64,000 nt of DNA, from the NCBI GenBank assembly GCA_050084985.1, contig JBITNC010000001.1, forward strand, positions 64,232,001 to 64,296,000. The letters run 5' to 3'. The position numbers were made by a program, and so were the translations under genes. This DNA is from Nageia nagi. Taxonomy: Eukaryota > Pinophyta. The notes beneath the pieces were generated by a model. The model saw only the letters and a list, made by a program, of their open reading frames with translations, made no database searches and was not told the DNA's origin. Shown one piece after another: positions 11,420 through 22,557 of this stretch; the first letter of the stretch is position 1; every line of letters begins with the position of its first letter.

Positions 11420-12240
11420 AGATTCCAAGCATGAGTGCTAGATGAAAGCCATGAAAGTGGAGTATGAGGTGCTTATGAAAAATAAAACTTGGGACTTGGT
11501 TCCTTATCCTAATGAGAAGAATGTTATTAGTAATAAGTTGATCTACAAGGTCAAGTTCAATTCAATTAGAGAAATTGAGAAATACAAGGCAAGGTTAGTA
11601 GCTAAAGGTTTTACTTAGAAATATGATGTAGATTATGAGGAAACCTTTGCTTCTATGGAAAATATGCCTACTATAAAGATTATCTTATCTCTTTCTACAA
11701 CTCAAAGATGGAAAGTTTTTCAACTTGATGTCAAGAGTGCATTTCTCAATGGTAAATTAGATGTGAAAATCTTCATAAATTTCAACCAGAAGGGTTTATC
11801 TTGGAAGGTAAAGAGTCTTTTATGTGCAAGCTAAAGAAGCCATTGTATAGACTTAAGCAAGCACCTCGAGCCTGGTACAAGAAGATTTTAGGGTACTTTG
11901 CAGATATTAATTTCTCTAAATATTTTTTTGACTCTAATCTATATGTGCTTAATCAAAGAAAATATGTGGTTTTGATTCTCCTTTATGTGGATGATCTTCT
12001 AATAACTAGAAATATTGATAAAATCATTCAAGAATGCATATCCAAACTTAAAGCAACATTTGAAATGATTGATATTGGTCTCTTGCACTACTATATTAGA
12101 ATGCAAGTGTATCAATATAAATATTATACTTATTTCAATCAATCTAAGTATATTTTAGACATCTTATAGAAGTTTGGATTGAAGTGTAGATAAGTTGCAA
12201 TCCTAGTCTCCCTTAGAATCATCATTTCTCTAAGTTATAA
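11420..12240 (+). pseudogene. Copia reverse transcriptase remnant
   Basis: The copia-type RT is clear: EYEVLMKNKTWDLV, YKARLVAKGFT (then TAG for a Gln), FQLDVKSAFLNG (active-site D), KPLYRLKQAPRAWY, and LLYVDDLLIT with the YVDD catalytic motif intact at about 11982-11993. The 122 codons at 11801-12169 remain open. It is broken by at least two stops and a frameshift, so only the polymerase palm signature survives. Confidence 0.93.
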
Positions 12241-12943
12241 CTCTCAATTAGCTGATGCTAGAGCTTACAGGAAATTAATTGATAGCTTTTTATATTTGAC
12301 TATATCTAGGTTAGATATTGCTTTTGATGAATCTAATGGCATGATTCATGTAGAAACCTTATGTTGATCACCTCAATTATATTAAGCAAATTTTGAGGTA
12401 TTTTGTAGGGACTAAGGATCTTGCTCTTAAGTATTCTAAGTTGCCCTCTTTTGTTCTCTTTGGATTCTTAGATTCTAACTATGAAGGAGATAGAGATGAT
12501 AAGAAATCAACCTCTACATATGTGTTTAGCATTAGTTCAAGTGCTATCTCTTAGGCTTCCAAGAAGCAACCTACTATTTCTCTTTCCACCATAGAAGCTA
12601 AATACCATGCCATGTCTTTTGCAGCCCAAGAAGCCATTTGGCTAAGGCATATTTTGAAAGAAATTAGGTATGACCAAAGTGGCTCATATTTGATTTTTTC
12701 AAAAATCAGTTAGCTATTTCTTTGGCTAAGAATCCTATGTTCCATTAGAGAACAAAACATGTGAAAATCTATGCCCATTTTATCAAGAAGAAGGTTCTTG
12801 ATGGCATCATACACCTAGAGTATTATCAATCCACCTTAAACTCCACTGATTTATTTAGCAAGCCCCTCTCAAAAGCTCAATTCTATAAGCTTAGGGATGC
12901 TATTGAGTTGGTGAAGTTGCCCTCAAGAGGGAATGAAGTTTGA
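12241..12943 (+). pseudogene. Copia RNase H remnant
   Basis: The C-terminal RNase H of copia pol is recognisable through scattered frames: TSTYVFSISSSAIS (then TAG for Trp), ASKKQPT, STIEAKYHAM, QLAISLAKNPMFH (then TAG), RTKHVKIYAHFI, and DLFSKPLSKAQF. The final 60 codons (12761-12940) are open and end at TGA, giving the natural C-terminus of the polyprotein. At least three frame changes lie between 12240 and 12700. Confidence 0.9.
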
Positions 12944-13650
12944 ATTCTTGTGTTGAATTCATGTTTGTGATGACAACTTCACCCCTAGGAGGATTTTATA
13001 CTGTATAGTGTTGATTTTGTTATACACCTTTGTAGTAAGTTCACTCTACATGAGAAAATTGTTGTATAAAATTTTAAAAGCAAAAAGATTGACCAATATA
13101 GCATTATTCAGTTATCCATATGTGAAGAACTCTTATGTGTCTTTTGGCACTATTCAGTTATCCATATGTAAGGAACTCATATGTGCATACTCTATTTTGT
13201 AATGATAATCAACACATATTTTATATATAGTAGGTGACTATAAGTTTTTGGCATGGCATCTTTATGATGATTTATAGTGCACCATTGATCAATTCATGAT
13301 GAAATTTATGTGATTCATATATCCTTATTGATATGAATATGTTGCATCTAACTAATCTTTTTATTTGAGCTACTTATGACTTGCAAGTTCCTTTGAAATT
13401 GCAGGTTACTTACCTCAGGTATGTAGGCTCTTAGAAACTCTTCATGATTTTTAGTTGGATGACTACTTCATGTAAATTGAAATTGATTATGGTTAATGAT
13501 TGTAATTTTAAAAGTAGTAAGTCTCAAACTAAATCTTTTTTACTTCACAAATATGTAAAAATTTTTCATCTCCATTGTATCTATTTGGAGGAGAACTCTC
13601 TTACTTTGTCTTCTTCTTCTCTCTTATTCGTTCTATCCCAATATTGCATT
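12944..13650 (+). other. Copia 3' untranslated region
   Basis: This is non-coding DNA between pol and the polypurine tract, with two small chance ORFs. A 35-bp direct duplication lies at 13105-13139 and 13151-13185 (core attcagttatccatatgt). Confidence 0.6.
13105..13185. repeat. 35-bp direct duplication in the copia 3' UTR
   Basis: Copies at 13105-13139 and 13151-13185 differ at about three positions and are offset by 46 bp. It looks like a local slippage duplication. Confidence 0.8.
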
Positions 13651-13659
13651 AAGGGGGAG
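13651..13659 (+). promoter_or_regulatory. Polypurine tract of the copia element
   Basis: AAGGGGGAG abuts the TG of the 3' LTR. It is the plus-strand DNA primer of the element. Confidence 0.9.
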
Positions 13660-14161
13660 TGTTGGAATGTATAACACATTATTGTAAAGGTTATGTAATA
13701 ATCTTTTATGTAAGTTCACTAATACTTAAGAGTATCATTTGATACCTTAAGTATTTAAGTGAATATGATAATGTAACTTGTCCCACACTCCATGTCATGA
13801 GAATGCCCCTTGGCTAAAAGGATGTGCATGTCATTCTTTTGTACATTGGATAAAAGGGTGATACAAAGAGGGATTTTGGCCTATAAATATAAGGCTCCCT
13901 CTTTGTGATTACACACCAATTTGTGGAGTAAAGTTATGTTATAGGATAGTGCATAGGAGTTGAAATTAGGAGGATTTTAAGAGAGTTGTATTTATGATTG
14001 AAGTAAAGATCTAGTTAGTGGATGTACTCCTAGTTGGAGAAACCACATACATCTTATGTTATCTTTGTGAAATTGATTTGTGAGTTAGTTAGATGTGTTT
14101 TGTGATCTTTCATGAGATTTTGGGAGTTTAGAGTTGTTCATGTTATAGTTCAATTCTCTCA
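13660..14161 (+). repeat. 3' LTR of the copia element
   Basis: It starts TGTTGGAATGT and ends CA. It has the same length (502 bp) as the 5' LTR with no indels that I can see; the differences are substitutions, many of them transitions. Confidence 0.95.
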
Positions 14162-14771
14162 ATAGTAGAATACATTTGTTCTCTCCCATTTGACCACATG
14201 ATGAGTACATTTATTTATCATTTTGCTTCTTAATATTTTAAATGTTGAGTTCCCTACATTGTAATCCATTAATTTTTAATTTGAAGTTTTCTTTTTATTT
14301 ATTATTATTATTATTAATAATGCATATATTAAGTTTTAATTTATTTTTATAATTCCTTGTAGAGGTGCAAGGTCTTAATTAGGGATGGGCCAATGTCTAT
14401 GACCACATTGGAGAAGGCAAGGAACTAGCCCAGGATGAACCACTTAGATGAAATTATTTCATAGTGTGGGCTAACATATCTATCCATTGTTAGATACATC
14501 CAGCAAGACTTTCCACTTTTGACATCACTAGCAAAGTGTTGGGATCTAGATTATAACACATTTCACCTACCCCCAAGTGAAATGATTGTTACTCTTTTAG
14601 ATGTCTATTATATATGGGGGATTCCCATCAAGGGAAGGCTAGTGAAAAATATGGAGGTGTTATATAATAATACTATGGATTAGCTCACCCTATGGGTGAT
14701 TAAAGAGGCCAACCATGATTGGGAGAATCAGGCAATTAGGTTGGTAGAGGTGTGTCATTTTGCACATCCAG

Positions 14772-14853
14772 GTAGACACTTATGTTTATATATTTTTATG
14801 ATTATATTGACATATCTATGTCTAAATAAGAGCAAATAATCTTTTCCACTTAG
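14772..14853 (+). other. Candidate intron 1 in the PMD remnant
   Basis: The sequence reads cag|gtagac at the left and cttttccacttag|gt at the right, 82 bp apart and AT-rich between. Coding similarity stops at the first site (HFAHPG) and resumes right after the second (FIWVVQEM). This size is normal for plant introns. Confidence 0.5.
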
Positions 14854-15688
14854 GTTTATTTGGGTGGTACAAGAGATGTGTGTGAGAGGTGCATAGTTCA
14901 CATGGAGATCACTAGTTTTCATATAGCTATACCAGGATCTCTACAACTTTGTCAAAATTAAAAAGTTCAAGGTGATGGTTGCACATGTAGTTCTTCTCTA
15001 GATGTGGGCCTATGAGAAGATCATGATAGTTACACCAGTTAGTTTCCATAGGGGTTAGGAGGACCCATGAGATATTGCCTTGACATGTTAGGTGTCAAGG
15101 GTTGGTGGGTATAGATACCCTCATTATTTGGAGGATAAGAGGAGAGAGATTGATAGCTTGTAGGTGGGAGACATAGTGTAGTTCTCTTATGTTGATTTTA
15201 TATGGGAGCATTATGCCCAACAACTTGTGTTGGTTCATTATGAGTTCTTCCTCCATACTAGGAGGAAGGTGGTGGACCCATACCACCCCCACTAGGTGCT
15301 CAAGTAGTTTGGGATCCAACAAGGGATCCCATTGGTTCTAATTTTTTACTATTGGTACATGGTAGAGAGAGATGCACCTAGAGGAGCATGAGTTATTCTA
15401 GCATAGAGGCTCACTTGGGAGGACCCTTAGGTACATGATGTGATGATTGATGTATCCATGGCATCAAGAGTGGTTTGAGGGTATACCACTTGGTGATAAG
15501 GAGTCTATCTAATTGCCTTAGGCATGAATAAGGATGAGGAGGAGGAGGTAACAATGAGTGAGGCATCCTATTAGGATGACCCATATCTAGTTAATAATCC
15601 CATGCAAGATGTACCAATGTAGGATGAGGGAGGAGCATAACACCAAGGTTAGTGGCACTAGCCAAGGTTGTACCATTAGAGACACTAG

Positions 15689-15766
15689 GTAAAAAGCTTA
15701 ATCATACATTTAATTTTGTAATGTTATACATGATCAAAGGACTAACAATACATTGATTATTTGCAG
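15689..15766 (+). other. Candidate intron 2 in the PMD remnant
   Basis: Borders are actag|gtaaaaa and tatttgcag|ta, 78 bp apart. A branch-point-like ctaac lies at 15742-15746, about 20 bases before the acceptor. It separates the folded part of the PMD remnant from its helical tail. Confidence 0.5.
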
Positions 15767-16219
15767 TAGAGGTCGAGAGATGGATTTTAGCTCTCAAGAT
15801 GGAGAATGAGATACTCAAGCCTCTCGAGGGATAGGTAACAACACTTCAGGATACACTTATAGCTCATGATGCATAGATTACCACTTTATAGCAATCTATG
15901 AAGAGGTTACAGGAGAGGGTAGCTATGCCCCCACCTAATGACTAGTGGACATTTATGCAAAGATATATGGATAAGACATAGTGCAAGGAGGGTGAAATTT
16001 CCACTCTCTGAGTGAAGCATGATAGGGCCAAGGATCTCTTAATGGCTCAAGGCATCAGCACTAATGATGTGTGAGGGGGAGTTTTGGTGTCAATAGCTAG
16101 TAGTAGCAACCATAGGGTTAGGCAGAGGATAGGGGATAATACTATTAGTTGTAGTAGTGTCCATCAGTAGCTTAGGCCATAGATTTGGTTTACCCCTTAT
16201 TATATTATATTCCAATTTT

Positions 16220-16222
<3 letters not shown>

Positions 16223-16254
<32 letters not shown>
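16223..16254. repeat. (AT)16 microsatellite
   Basis: Pure AT dinucleotide run of 32 bp just past the PMD remnant. Confidence 0.97.
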
Positions 16255-16257
<3 letters not shown>

Positions 16258-17057
16258 AATTTTTATTTCAGTCTTGTGCTAAAATGTGTGATTAATTTTA
16301 TTTACTTTATTAATGAATATAAATTATTTGGTTTATATTTGCACAATGTGTTTAGATAAAATATGTAAGCTCACAATGTATAAGTTTAAATAATAAGCAA
16401 TGAACAAACCATTAAAAGATCATGTACACAATGCTTAACATTCAATGAATATAGACAATGAACTTTAATATATATTAAAGCAACATCACATAGTCAAGTA
16501 CTTAAAATCCTCAATCAATAATGAAAGAAATAATCAAACCTTCAAGCTAGGTTCCAAGGTACAAAGTGAGTTTATTGCAAATAAGCTCAAGTTTTTCTTT
16601 TTTAACATTATTAAATTTATGTTTTCATCAAGTCAATGAGTCAGGAATGTAAAGAGCATAAATGAAATACTATTCTTTTTAATTGTATTCTGGGAAGTGT
16701 ACACCATTAACAACCTAAAAATAAGTGAAACACCATTAGCAACATGGTTTTCAAATCATAGAATGAAAATTTTAAGGAACAGTCAAAGAATAATCTCCCA
16801 TGAAATGAAAAATTCAATAAACACATGCATACAATAAACAACAATTCACAATGGCCGAATGAAGAAATAACCTACCTAATGTACACTAGTTGTAATTTTT
16901 ATAGTTTAAGAAATAATCTTCCATACCTATGATGGTTTAATAACCTAGACATACTTTGCAAAGGTAGGGATAAACAGAGGCACCTTCTTTTTTATGTTTT
17001 CCATGTTTTGGATGGCATACAAATAGGGGTGCACACTATTAGTGACATGGGATTTCA
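16255..17057. other. Non-coding interior of gypsy A next to gag
   Basis: No coding signal is visible on either strand. Words such as acaccattagcaacatgg recur here and in the 4.5-5.1 kb stretch, so it shares a diffuse repeat with the other half of the element's interior. Reading the minus strand, it follows the gag stop codon directly; a protease or RT should begin here in an autonomous element and does not. Confidence 0.5.
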
Positions 17058-18330
17058 TTACTCATCCATCATTCTTTGAGTTATTTCTGCATGTGAAGTA
17101 CTTAATGTACCAATGTAGCCTCTTGATTGTGAAGGAGGTAAGGGATTTGTTAACACCCTTAATTGTCTATTATTAGGGTGAATAGGTCCATCATATGTAT
17201 TAGTGTTATTATCCATCTTGGTTGCTTTCTTGTTAATGAAATATTGAATAATATGTCTTAGAGTCTTGCAATTTCTTGTTATATATCTAGGTACCCTATG
17301 ATAGTTCAAACATTTTTCATATTGAAAAATTTTAGGCACACCATTAGGGAATTTAGGTTCAATAATAGGTGGAAACGCAATAAGTTCCTCTTTTAACAAC
17401 ACATTAAGAATATTATCAATAGTATGAGTCAACTCTATAAATGTCCTTTGAGGTTTATTATTTCTTTCAGGGGTATTCTTTTTATATGTTCAATTTTTAT
17501 GATTGTTGTTATCAACATTATTTACTTCAAGTTTATTATTAGTTTTAGGAGTGTTTACCTTCATATCATATGTTTGAGGTTTGTTACTATGCATAGTATA
17601 TAGTTTTTTAATACAAGCATCTTTTTTAAGTAAAACATCCATCATTTCACCCAATGTCATACCATGAATAGATATAACCAATAGCTTATACATAGGCAAT
17701 AACACATTTGCAAATATATCTTTCAAATCTTACTCAAGGATTGTAATCTTGTTAGTAGTTTGTTTTTATTTTTTCACAAAGTCAGCCAAAGATTGGTTAG
17801 GCAATTACTTAATTTTACATAAATCTTTAAAGTGAACCTTTCCAATAATATTATAATTAAAGTTTTACAAAAATTAATGAATCAAATCCTCATACTTATC
17901 AATACCCTTTTTTAGGAAGAATGAAGTACTATTTCAATGCATCATCTTTCAACCTATGTGAAAATAATTTAGCAAGCAAATCTTTATCATGCATATATTC
18001 CATATATTCTTCTTGAAATTTTCTAACATGCATCCAAGGATCATGCAAACCATAAAAATTTATAAATTTAATACTCTTTTTCCCAACAAGCACTTTAGAA
18101 ATAATTCTATCAATCAAAGGATGCTTTGAGCAAAATAAGAAATCATCAATATCATCATTAAGTAATTCTTTTTCCAATTTCTTTATCCTTTCCTCAGTTG
18201 GATTTGAAACTATAGGAGATTGATTTTGAACAATATATATATTATCTATTGGAGTTGGTGGAGGGTTTTGAGGTGGAAATTTTGCATTTCTAATTTCATT
18301 CTCTTTAAGTATAAGAAATGATCCTATTCT
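17058..18330 (-). pseudogene. Gypsy A gag remnant
   Basis: Gag forms the particle of the retrotransposon. On the minus strand FYGLHDPWMHVRKFQEEY, then LLAKLFSHRLKDDALK, is the retrotransposon gag domain (family form: GDP..HL..F.....LL.RLFP.SL...AL.WF). QSLADFVKKxKQTTNKI and MYKLLVISIHGMTLGEMMDV follow. The last 124 codons (17432-17058) hold CLNYHRVPRYITRNC followed by KTLRHIIQYFINKK, the degenerate zinc-knuckle segment of Tat-like gag (family form C.YHR..GH.T..C). Only a few stops break ~420 codons. It ends at a stop at 17058, with no protease in any frame beyond. Confidence 0.85.
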
Positions 18331-18988
18331 ATTTACTCTTTCATGTTCAAGTTTATCAAGCTACTTCATCACAAACTCTAATTATTGTGTATAAGTCTCC
18401 AAATGAAAGGAGATAGTGTCATCAATATCATGAAGGATCCCAATTTTAATATTATGATCTTATAATGACTAATTAAGTTTTTTATTATAAGCATCATTAA
18501 CAAGATTTGTAATTTGTGTTGAAGCTGAGCATCAGGATCATCATTTTATAAAATATCCTTAACTTTAGGAAGCATACCTATTTTAAAATGATCAAGATTG
18601 AGAATTAGTTAATCATAATCTTTAACTTCAATTTTTGTGCCATCATTTTCAATAGATACTTTTATTGGGGCTTTGAAGCATCTTCACTACCTTTAGGAGG
18701 ACATTTTGTCTCACCTCCATTCATGTTGGTGGTGGCATGTTCATAGGATGACACACCATTAGCGACATTTGTATTGATAGTAGAAACCCTTCATCTTGTT
18801 GAACCTATATTTTCATAAGAAAAAAAAACTATCCAATGATTGCAAAGCTATAAAATTCTCTTCTAATATCTCATAATTTGTTAGAATATCAATACCAATT
18901 TTAACATTATAAGTAAAAAAATATTCCAACTTTTTCTATCAAATAGCAATTCTTTAATAGATCAAATATGGCTAGGAATCCTATCTAA

Positions 18989-19372
18989 TTATTCAATTTC
19001 AGAATTATCATTAGAAGTATCCTTATTACTATTTAAACTTACAATTTCAAATTTAGAATGTTTAATATTTGTATCAAATTTGTGATGAGTTTCACCAATA
19101 ATATCCATTTTCTTACTAGATCTTGTAGATTTAGAATCACTACAAGTATCATGGTTACCAAGGTGAGGTTCTTGTAGAGGTAGATTAGGGTTATGCATAA
19201 CACTTCTTTGAATATCATTAAAATTAACCTTACCCCTAAAAAATTTAGGTTTCTCTATGTTTAAATCCATTTTTGAAAGATAGGTATAACAAACCCTAGT
19301 TTTATCATTTTCTCTAGCTATTATTTGAAGAGCTTTAGGTAGAGGGACAAATAATAGCAAAACTGGATTCAC
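18989..19372 (-). CDS. Possible gag N-terminus or leader ORF of gypsy A
   Basis: A 127-codon open frame starts 52 bases inside the 5' LTR of gypsy A. It is charged and polar (KPKFFRGKVNFNDIQ, STRSSKKMD) and matches no family I can name. Its position and strand suggest the variable N-terminal part of gag. About 650 bases with scattered stops separate it from the recognisable gag domain. It may equally be a leader ORF. Confidence 0.4.
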   Translation of the reverse strand: MNPVLLLFVPLPKALQIIARENDKTRVCYTYLSKMDLNIEKPKFFRGKVNFNDIQRSVMHNPNLPLQEPHLGNHDTCSDSKSTRSSKKMDIIGETHHKFDTNIKHSKFEIVSLNSNKDTSNDNSEIE

Positions 19373-19404
19373 AAATTTTTAGAAAGGATGCCTTAGGTGT
19401 GTAA

Positions 19405-19424
19405 TAATTTTGGGTTCACCAAAA
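19405..19424 (-). promoter_or_regulatory. Probable primer-binding site of gypsy A
   Basis: On the minus strand TTTTGGTGAACCCAAAAT follows the LTR end. The TGG start within a few bases of the LTR is what tRNA primer sites show, but I cannot name a plant tRNA with a matching acceptor stem. The related gypsy B copy preserves the same stretch as aggttcact at 22545-22553, supporting function. Confidence 0.5.
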
Positions 19425-20142
19425 TGTAGACCCAAAAATGTGTAATAAATGAATAAATGCATAAATAAATAAATGGTCTATGAATACAATGATTATAAAA
19501 TGATATGCTCTATATCAGATACATAATGAATGTACATGAAACACATAAACCTAATACAAAGTGGATAAATAGCAAGTTTGTGTACAATCCTCAAAGTAGA
19601 ACAATAATGAATCTTGAAATGAATATGATTAGACTTCAAATAATCTTGCAATGAATATTAGCTATAATGGAACCATGAGTCATTCCCCAAAATCTGTACC
19701 TCTTGATCTAAAAGGTGTACACCACTAGCTATGTAGGAATGGTATGTTATTGGTTGCATGAAGATTGATGTTTCTTGTTGCATGTAAAGGAGAGATAATA
19801 GAGCTTAGAGAGTATAACAAATTTCTCAAGATAGGTGGCATCAAAAGATATTGTAAGTTTGATGTTTGGGATAACCACCTATTAGAGACATTTGATAGGG
19901 ATCTCAACCTCCAACTCTCATATTTATAACCTACAAGGAAATAGAAATGAGTGAGAGCTAACACATAGCAATAATAATAATCTTTTCTATATTCAACATA
20001 ATTTAAAATATAAAGCATGGTAAATGATATTGCATTGTAATAACAATTCATCTTGATTTATGCATTATTACCATTTAATGTTTTTTAATGAGTCTAAACA
20101 TGATTTATTAAATAAATAATAAATCATTTTTAGGTATCTACA
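19425..20142 (-). repeat. 5' LTR of gypsy A
   Basis: This 718-bp LTR starts TGTAGACCC and ends GGTATCTACA on the plus strand, giving TG...CA termini. It aligns throughout with 1837-2576. As the 5' LTR of a minus-strand element it should carry the promoter; the minus-strand word tataaatatgag at about 19916-19927 is a TATA candidate shared with the partner LTR. Confidence 0.88.
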
Positions 20143-21500
20143 TTAGAACTTAAGTTGATAAGGAATGCTACTTTAGACACTTAAATTTTATTTTTATATT
20201 AATTTAAATACATATTTTAGATTTTAAAATGATTAACTATTTAGAATGAAATATTAATAAAGTACATTTAAATTTCAAGATTGATATTTATAATGTTTAA
20301 GGTGAATTTTGGATGCCATGTTATGAAAGAAAAGCTCAAATCTTTTCAAAGCACCAACCAAATTTATGATAAAATTACAAGATCTTTTGATGTAAAAAAC
20401 CAACTAGCTCTACATGATCATGATTACAAGTTGAAATCATTGAATATTACAATATACTTCATACAAAAACATTAAGTTCTAAACACTTGTAAAGTAATAA
20501 AACCAAAATTTTGAGATCTTGATATTCTTTGAAAAAAGAATAAGATCACCATTGGTCCTAAAATCACTTTACAAGATTATCATATATCATATTTCTAGGA
20601 TTGTTATTGACCTTATTTCTATGGTTTTTAACCCTTAAATAGTTTTCAAATATTTCTACTATAATACATATCCTACATCCACCATAAATTTAACTCTTTC
20701 AATAATTGAATGTATGTTTTACAAAAAAGAATTTTTTATTTTTTATTATTAATATATAGGAGGGAATTTTATCATCATTAGGGTTTATCATAATCCCCTA
20801 AACATCTAAGATGATTTTAAAGTACCTCCCAAAATATTAATATGTAATATCCATTCAAGAGAAGTTTCAAGGATATAATTCAAGATTATAATATTTAAAA
20901 TAATATGCACAAATGTTGTTCATTGAGTTTCATATGATTGTAATGTACATTTATTATTCCTATCTCTCTTTATTCTAAATTTGAATGTTGATAGATCATT
21001 TCTTGTTGTTATTGCATCATTACTTATTTATTTTCATGCATGAATATATTTAATATAATTGTTAGTTATAATATTATAATTATTTTTATTTTATATATAC
21101 ATTTTTAGTGAACCCATTTTATTTCTTTAATCTAGATTTCATCTAGGTTGAAGAAAAATATACTTTATAAAAAATAAGAGATTGTGGGAAAATTCTTGCA
21201 TGAGAATGGATTAGTTGGATATATCAAACCACTCCTTAGTCAAAATATTTTAATCCAAAAAAATCATAATATATATCATTCTATACATTTTTATAATTGT
21301 TATATCATACTATAAGCTTTAGGATTAGGTAGGAGACTTATTTATTTAGTGGTAACCAGATTTAGAAGGGATTTTGGACTTCTTCTATGAATGGCAACAT
21401 AGATCTCTTCATATTTTGATATGACATTGGCTTATTTATTTTGAGAAGGAGGTATTGTATCCTTTACTTCATATTTCCCTTATGCTATTAGATCTAGGAT
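20143..21500. other. Unassigned AT-rich DNA, probably old gypsy B interior
   Basis: I find no confident coding motif. The stretch continues on the minus strand from the gypsy B gag remnant, so it is likely the decayed interior of that element, into which gypsy A inserted. The small open frames here look accidental. Confidence 0.4.
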
Positions 21501-21539
21501 GGCAATCTCCAAAGGATTTCTTGCTTGGTAGAGTGCCCT

Positions 21540-22420
21540 CTTCTTTGATGGTAAGAGAAATAAATTTCTTGGTTGTCAAATGTGACACTTAATCTTGTAC
21601 TTTTCTATTCAAAGGTTTCAATAATCCTTTATTAACAATATCCAATAATATGCATCTTAGAGGAACATGAAAGATATATGTATGCTCTCTCTATATGGCA
21701 GATGTAGTTAAAGCAAGTGCCTTAGCCATATTTACATTTTTCTTCTCCTTTTTGGCATAAGGTTTATGACCATTCTTACTATATGAATTATATGCATACT
21801 TTAGTATCTAAAGCTCAATAAAAATCCTTTTCTTTGTTAATACTCTTTTTTTAATTATATCCAAATCCCATTTCAATGTAATCAAGTGCATATTGGTTAA
21901 CAACTAGAAGAATAGATTAAGCAAAAATACCATAAATCTTAGCTTCATATAATTTAAAATTTATTAACTATCATATGTTTTTGTATTTCATAATGTAGTT
22001 TTAAAGTAATTCATTGGGTCCTTAATAGAGTGCACATAATTTTATGATTATAGATTGCTCCTTGATATTATTCTCATATTGATCCATAAATTCCTTCACT
22101 AGTGAATTGAAATAATTAATCAAATTGGGTGGTAGGTTATAAAAGCATTGGTTGGCATATCCCTTTAGAATCCTTGAGGTCGGATGGTAGGGGGAAGTTG
22201 AGTATCTCCTCTAAAAAAGGTGAAGTAAATAAACCATCATAGTCTTCTTCCTTTATCAGGGCTTTTTATTGATTCTCAAATTTTGACACCCTTTCAGATA
22301 GGGCAAGATTGGGAGGATTCTAGTTGCTTGTAGAAGCCTGCAATATTCATATAGAAATAGCACTATCAATCATCTTCCCAAATTTAGGCATCATGGCCTA
22401 AAAGGAATCTTGTATCTATT
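21540..22420 (-). pseudogene. Gypsy B gag remnant
   Basis: On the minus strand EEDYDGLFTSPFLEEILNFP and LPSDLKDSKG resemble the segment before the gag domain of Tat-like elements. GYANQCFYNLPPNLINYFNS and LVKEFMDQYENN match the gag core (family form GYA.QWFY.LPP.SI.....L...F..QF). LCALYxGPNELLxNYIMKYKNI follows in register. PLRCILLDIVNKGLLKPLNR is the gag C-terminal linker. At least ten stops and several frame changes are present, more than in gypsy A gag, so this copy appears older. Confidence 0.75.
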
Positions 22421-22557
22421 GTGAAAGATTCATATCAATAGTTTCAATGCCTTTATTGTAGGTAGATCATGGTGTTAACAATGTGGGATCTATCATATAA
22501 TTATATGATATCTTGTTTGTGAGGCCAAGATCATTCAAAAGAATAGGTTCACTAATA

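Larger units (their letters stand above)
5640..14161 (+). mobile_element. Ty1/copia LTR retrotransposon inserted in gypsy A
   Basis: The element is 8,522 bp with two 502-bp LTRs. The primer-binding site after the 5' LTR reads TGGTATCAGAGC, the usual initiator-Met tRNA site of plant copia elements. A polypurine tract (aagggggag) precedes the 3' LTR. Flanking 5-mers ATAGC (5635-5639) and ATAGT (14162-14166) are a one-mismatch target duplication. The coding order gag, protease, integrase, RT, RNase H is diagnostic of copia. Counting by eye, the LTRs differ at about 43 of 502 positions. All reading frames are broken by stops, and the integrase catalytic residues are gone. It lies entirely inside gypsy A, so it is the younger of the two. 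Confidence 0.95.
14440..16075 (+). pseudogene. Plant mobile domain (PMD) gene remnant, antisense to gypsy A
   Basis: The PMD (aminotransferase-like mobile domain, as in MAIN-like proteins) is recognised by YNTFHLPPSEMIVTLLDVYY followed by IWGIPIKGRLV (about 14550-14640). Family members read TFHLP.GEMT.TL.DV at this place. Downstream come LVEVCHFAHPG, then after a probable intron FIWVVQEMCVRG, and YEKIMIVTPVSFHRG. After SFHRG come EDP, DIALT, VSRVGGYRYPHYLEDKRREI and VDPYHPH. About ten stops, mostly TAG with some TGA, sit where Trp or Gln is expected. The tail (15780-16070) has a heptad-like MENEILKPLEG..VTTLQDTL stretch, perhaps a coiled coil. PMD proteins are nuclear silencing-related factors or transposon passengers; which applies here is inferred only from context. 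Confidence 0.75.
1837..20142 (-). mobile_element. Gypsy-type LTR retrotransposon A, gag-only, split by a nested copia
   Basis: Two direct repeats of ~0.72-0.74 kb (1837-2576 and 19425-20142) bound the element. The right copy keeps TG at its start and CA at its end on the plus strand. Flanking 5-mers are TTATA (1832-1836) and TTAGA (20143-20147), a target duplication with one mismatch. A pyrimidine run right of the left LTR is the polypurine tract of a minus-strand element, and the minus-strand gag lies next to the right LTR. Without the copia insertion the element is ~9.8 kb. I find no protease, RT, RNase H or integrase, so it would have depended on enzymes from another element. An antisense PMD gene remnant sits between gag and the copia insertion. 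Confidence 0.85.
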
